The notes under the pieces: model-generated
Seen by the model: only the letters and a program-made list of their open reading frames with translations
Database searches by the model: none
What the model was told of the DNA's origin: nothing
NCBI GenBank assembly: GCA_003645555.1
Contig: QNFN01000059.1
Location: forward strand, 1-8,629
DNA from: Gammaproteobacteria bacterium
GTDB lineage: Bacteria > Pseudomonadota > Gammaproteobacteria > QNFN01
Direction of reading: 5' to 3'
Length of the DNA stretch: 8,629 nt
Program-made: the position numbers and the translations under genes
In this document: positions 6,701 through 8,629 of the stretch, piece after piece
Position numbering within the stretch: position 1 is the stretch's first letter
Layout: each line of letters opens with the position of its first letter

Positions 6701-8590
6701 AGTGGTGTTGTCCTGGCGTGGCTTGGCGGCGTCGGCAACGGCCTGGATCAGGCTTTCGGTGTATTCGTCGGCCGAAGCTGACCAGGCCGAGTGCTGGATC
6801 AAGGCACCTTCACCGATGGTGTTGACACCATCAGAGGCAAGCAGCAGGCGATCGCCGAGTTGCAGTTCGAAAGGCTCTTCGCTGACGTCGAGTTCCGGGA
6901 TCGGCTCGCCGGTCAGGGCGCTCATCAACATGTTGCGTTTGTAGCGCGGGTCGGGTTCTACCGTGTTCCCGGCCTCGGCCATGCGGTCGAGGTAACCGCC
7001 GTAGCTGTGATCGGCGTTGAGCTTGCGCAGCTGGCGTTCGCGCACCAGGTAGAGATGACTGTCGCCGACGCTGATCCACCACAGGCGGTGTTCGACGGCG
7101 AGTATGGCGACCAGGGTCGAACCCATGCCCTGAAGCTCTGGGCGTTCGGCAGCCCGGGCCTTGATCGCGTCGTTACCGGCCTGCAGGCCGGCACGCAGCA
7201 GGTCGGGTGGCACCCCATCCGGGAAGCCCTTCTTGACCGCGTCACACAAGGCGCTGACGGCCAACTTGCTGGCCAGTTCACCGGCGGCGTGACCGCCCAT
7301 GCCATCGGCAACAACCAGCAGTACGGCGTTCTGCTCATCGTCGAGCGGAACCACGGCACAGGCATCTTCCTGGTCGTCACGCTCGCCCAGGCTCTGGCCC
7401 CAAGCGGGGACCAACTGGGTCGGCAGTCGGGCCTCGGTGGGGGCGGCCTCAGCGGCAGCAGGTGTCGCGGGTGCCACAGGTTCGGTGGTCGGCACTTCCT
7501 GCTTCTGGGGCGGGATTGCTTGCGGGCAGCTGTCGAGACCGCGGGCGAGGTAGCAGACGTCGAACCCTTCCTGGTTGAGCAGGAAGGCGGCGACCGAGCT
7601 GCGCGCACCGCTGTCGCAGTAGACGATGTAGGTGCGGTTCTTCTCCAGCCGTTCCGCTTCCGTCCGAATCTTCGGTAGCGGCAGGTTGAGGCTCTCGGGG
7701 ATCGCGCCCTTCTCGTACTCCTCGGGCAGGCGCACATCGACCCACATCGCCCCGAGCTTGATCATGCCGCAGCCTTGGGCGTAGGTGACCATGCGCAGCA
7801 GCGGTTTCTTGATCAGCGCGGCAAAGTCGTCCTTGGTCAGTCGCATCAGCACGCCGTCGGACAGCATGGTGATGGTGGCGTTACGCTTGGTCTCGCGGAT
7901 CAGTGCCTCTTCACCGAAGCTGTCGCCCGCGCGCAACTCGGCGAGCTTGATCTCACGGCCGCTGTCATCCGATTTGCGGGTGACAGCGCAGCGGCCCTCG
8001 GCGACGAAGTAGTAGTAATCGCCGTCGTCACCCTGGCGGACGATCACCTCGCCCTCTTCGGCCTCGACCTTTTCGACGTGCAGGAAAATCTTCTGGATGT
8101 TGACGGTCGGGATCTTCTGGAACAGCTCCGACTGCAGCAGCCGACTCATCCAGTCGGCGCCATCCTCGTCTTCCTCTTCGAGTTCGGCCACCTCGTAGCC
8201 GCCCGACTGGTCGAGTGCCAACAGCTGGTCGAGCAGCTTGCGCTGAATCTGGATGATCTTGCAGTTGGTGCGGGCCCGGGCGCTGTACTGCCGCGGCTGC
8301 AGTTGAGCTACCGGGTGGCGTGCTGTTTCGCTACCACCCTGGATGCGTTCGACGTGGGTTTCGTCGGCGAACAGCTCGAGTTCACCCTCGAGGATGTAAG
8401 TAGTGAGGCCATCCTCGTCGCCCTTGCGAAACAGGAACTGACCGCGCTTGATATTCTCGACCCGCGCCTGCTGCGCAAGTTGGACGACGCTCTGCTGGGT
8501 GAGGCCGCTGATCGGTACCAAACGACTCAGGGTCTGTTCGTCGACAGCCGGTTCTCGCCCTTCTTCTTTTGCCTGTTCTTTGTTAGCCAT
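3701..8590 (-). CDS. Giant membrane-anchored signalling protein: 2x cNMP-binding-like + rhodanese + PP2C phosphatase + coiled coil + TM (C-terminal FGE-like domain cut by a stop)
   Basis: A 1629-residue multidomain protein. Residues about 26-126 are a degenerate cyclic-nucleotide-binding-like fold. Residues about 154-262 are a second one with a recognisable phosphate-binding cassette (GDSFGEEALIRETKRNATI; Arg236). Residues about 265-355 are a rhodanese with active-site loop CDSGAR (Cys325 to Arg330). Residues about 394-636 are a PP2C Ser/Thr phosphatase with metal-site motifs RDDQEDA (404-410), ADGMGGH (428-434), GSTLV, GDSHLYLVR, ASDGV (Asp587) and QDNTT (Asp627), so it should be active. About 650-1525 is Glu/Lys/Arg/Ala-rich coiled coil. 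RGEKKGKS precedes a transmembrane helix (1531-1551), putting the N-terminus in the cytoplasm. A Pro/Thr-rich linker (1555-1606) then leads into the first residues of an FGE-like domain, which a TAA interrupts. The ATG at 8590 has only a weak ribosome site. The likely role is phosphatase signalling controlled by bound ligand or sulfur/redox state; the specific substrate is unknown. Confidence 0.9.
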   Translation of the reverse strand: MANKEQAKEEGREPAVDEQTLSRLVPISGLTQQSVVQLAQQARVENIKRGQFLFRKGDEDGLTTYILEGELELFADETHVERIQGGSETARHPVAQLQPRQYSARARTNCKIIQIQRKLLDQLLALDQSGGYEVAELEEEDEDGADWMSRLLQSELFQKIPTVNIQKIFLHVEKVEAEEGEVIVRQGDDGDYYYFVAEGRCAVTRKSDDSGREIKLAELRAGDSFGEEALIRETKRNATITMLSDGVLMRLTKDDFAALIKKPLLRMVTYAQGCGMIKLGAMWVDVRLPEEYEKGAIPESLNLPLPKIRTEAERLEKNRTYIVYCDSGARSSVAAFLLNQEGFDVCYLARGLDSCPQAIPPQKQEVPTTEPVAPATPAAAEAAPTEARLPTQLVPAWGQSLGERDDQEDACAVVPLDDEQNAVLLVVADGMGGHAAGELASKLAVSALCDAVKKGFPDGVPPDLLRAGLQAGNDAIKARAAERPELQGMGSTLVAILAVEHRLWWISVGDSHLYLVRERQLRKLNADHSYGGYLDRMAEAGNTVEPDPRYKRNMLMSALTGEPIPELDVSEEPFELQLGDRLLLASDGVNTIGEGALIQHSAWSASADEYTESLIQAVADAAKPRQDNTTVATLDVADREKAGEVGGEVKKKQRAADQKVLKLNQQLSDASKNLAGALRQKAEAEAARQSAEKNIAERMQQLESQDDETKRAYERQLQEEQLRREQEIAEANAALEEAQRSRLAAEEARRSAESQAERVRAEEEEMRRRLQSEADERLAAERKKMEAEFARFSQQIEEAERARSDAEQELKDQQVKVQEESEQAADRLAEAERLRTEADSARQKAEEEAERARNEFTEEDKKRREEIEQKLKSQQQELESKLAEAEQIRLGAEEARQQTEAEAQRRLEEAAAAEIRHREELEAKLKQEAADLERRLAKAEEIRQAAEEARQKAETKAQRRLEEAAQSDSRERAEIEEKLMTEQAMLTERLAVAEKVRQEAEEKSRQAEAQAQARLEEAKAAEARQQEELQQKLAADREALEQKLAEAEQIRLGAEEARQQAKEEAQRELETLAAAEAEQRRKLEDELKQKEAELESRLANSSSELEEAQRLKQEAEEARKQSEEEAARIRAESEEQQQKLQAEAEEQLRAERSRMEEQFAEQVDQAEAAKRMQEEAEEARTAAEEMVRQMRTEQDDIEARARAEAEEKLAGERARLEDEFGAAKQALDEARRIKEEAEEARVAIEEEAAVAQAEAEAAGETLRKEFSEKLERERTELAAKLTAANEQLTTAEATTQQASSAQQQAASESARIRAAEEQARMQLQAEVEVKLREERERHQQELTEAKSQFESAEKTKIEAEARRIAAEQQAANLLEAEKKARESQHGEELAALQAERERMQAEIEKANTELKNAKQSLESASVNNQVAARRASQLEEAENEAGRLKDKARGAMEEASGELNRLEQELTAAREEAAAHAERSREAEEARAVAVTEADQAKSQLDNARQVAEDFRERERLDREIRGEKKGKSATPLIAGLVVALIAGGGAFYMVGQMAEPEEPGDEVVTTTPGTTPSPAPETRPDTSAPLTPPAAQPDTSPAPPPPPPLPTYRDKLSGTISGPQMVRLPGAT
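4520..5251 (-). repeat. Four tandem 61-residue (183-bp) coiled-coil repeats
   Basis: Units start at residues 1114 (EAEEARKQ), 1175 (EAEEARTA), 1236 (EAEEARVA) and 1297 (QASSAQQQ), each 61 residues. A further start follows at 1358 (EAEARRIA). The fourth unit is more diverged at its start but realigns at MQLQAEVEVKLREERER. The unit is one heptad (7 residues) longer than the 54-residue type and is about 17 helical turns. Confidence 0.75.
5300..6109 (-). repeat. Five tandem 54-residue (162-bp) coiled-coil repeats
   Basis: Units start at residues 828, 882, 936, 990 and 1044 of the giant protein, each opening LA-x-AE-x-(I/L/V)-R and each exactly 54 residues long with no gaps. Units 2 and 5 share LAEAEQIRLGAEEARQQ identically, yet their DNA differs at four positions there, all synonymous. 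The protein sequence thus appears kept by selection rather than by very recent copying. 54 residues equal 15 turns of an alpha-helix, so each unit presents the same face of the rod. Confidence 0.85.
6179..6361 (-). repeat. 61-residue coiled-coil repeat, isolated first copy
   Basis: Residues 744-804 of the giant protein (AAEEARRSAE... through LQSEADERLAAERKKMEAEF...). It aligns without gaps to the 61-residue units found further on at residues 1114-1357, for example LQAEAEEQLRAERSRMEEQF. It lies before the 54-residue block, so the longer unit flanks the shorter ones on both sides. Confidence 0.6.
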
Positions 8591-8629
8591 CCAGGCCTGT
8601 CCGCTACGTGAGGAGGTCGTGTCGGAGCG
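8591..8629. other. Upstream edge of the giant gene; possible end of a preceding gene
   Basis: Only 39 bases lie upstream of the giant gene in this window. On the minus strand a frame ending LRHDLLT then TAG (8604-8606) could be the tail of a preceding gene of the same operon. On the plus strand AGGAGG (8611-8616) could equally be the ribosome site of a divergent gene starting beyond the edge. No strong Shine-Dalgarno or promoter for the giant gene is visible in this short stretch. Neither reading can be confirmed here. Confidence 0.2.

Noticed and set aside
3835..6781. Several long plus-strand open frames (up to about 340 codons) opposite the giant gene
   Set aside because: They lie antisense to Glu/Ala/Arg-rich coiled coil. 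GAG and GCC codons give few stops on the opposite strand, and the translations are low-complexity Leu/Gly or Ser/Ala/Arg runs with no domain.
6791..8611. Long plus-strand open frames opposite the PP2C and cNMP region
   Set aside because: They are shadows of well-supported PP2C, rhodanese and cNMP motifs on the minus strand; the plus-strand translations show no family features.

Overview
The window looks like a piece of a high-GC proteobacterial chromosome, most likely a gammaproteobacterium. The clues are the strong GC bias, a close Tas-type aldo/keto reductase, an AraC/methyltransferase Ada-like fusion and a TGTAGGAGCGGC-type REP sequence. This placement is inferred from gene types, not from a database search.

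Layout. Positions 1-479 hold no convincing gene. They contain a pair of inverted REP-like sequences (about 9-58) and a 257-bp MITE-like element (169-425) with about 22-bp imperfect terminal inverted repeats and a possible TTCA target duplication. Two plus-strand genes follow: a Tas-like aldo/keto reductase (480-1523) and a fusion of an AraC-type DNA-binding domain to an O6-alkylguanine methyltransferase domain (1605-2498). The second gene meets a minus-strand cluster tail to tail with an 8-bp overlap.

The minus-strand cluster fills the rest of the window. Read in its own direction it encodes: (i) a giant 1629-residue protein (8590-3701) with two cyclic-nucleotide-binding-like domains, a rhodanese domain with an intact CxxGxR loop, a PP2C Ser/Thr phosphatase domain, about 870 residues of coiled coil built from regular 54- and 61-residue repeats, one transmembrane helix and a Pro/Thr-rich linker; (ii) an FGE-sulfatase/SUMF1-like domain (3646-3056); and (iii) an exported Sel1-repeat protein (3018-2491).

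The main observation is that (i) and (ii) are in the same reading frame, separated by a single TAA at 3701-3703. The stop falls inside the conserved N-terminal signature of the FGE-like domain: MVRLPGAT, stop, VKGSDRGASDERPAHEV. The ancestral or intact product was therefore almost certainly one 1844-residue protein with cytoplasmic sensor and phosphatase domains, a very long rod, a membrane anchor and a periplasmic SUMF1-like domain. The stop could be a real nonsense mutation, a sequencing error or a readthrough site. The sequence alone cannot decide between them.

Together the minus-strand genes look like a trans-envelope phosphorylation-signalling module. Intracellular cues (cyclic nucleotide, sulfur or redox state) may set a PP2C activity that is tethered to the inner membrane and linked to periplasmic FGE-like and Sel1 interaction domains. 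A partner Ser/Thr kinase is expected nearby but is not in this window.
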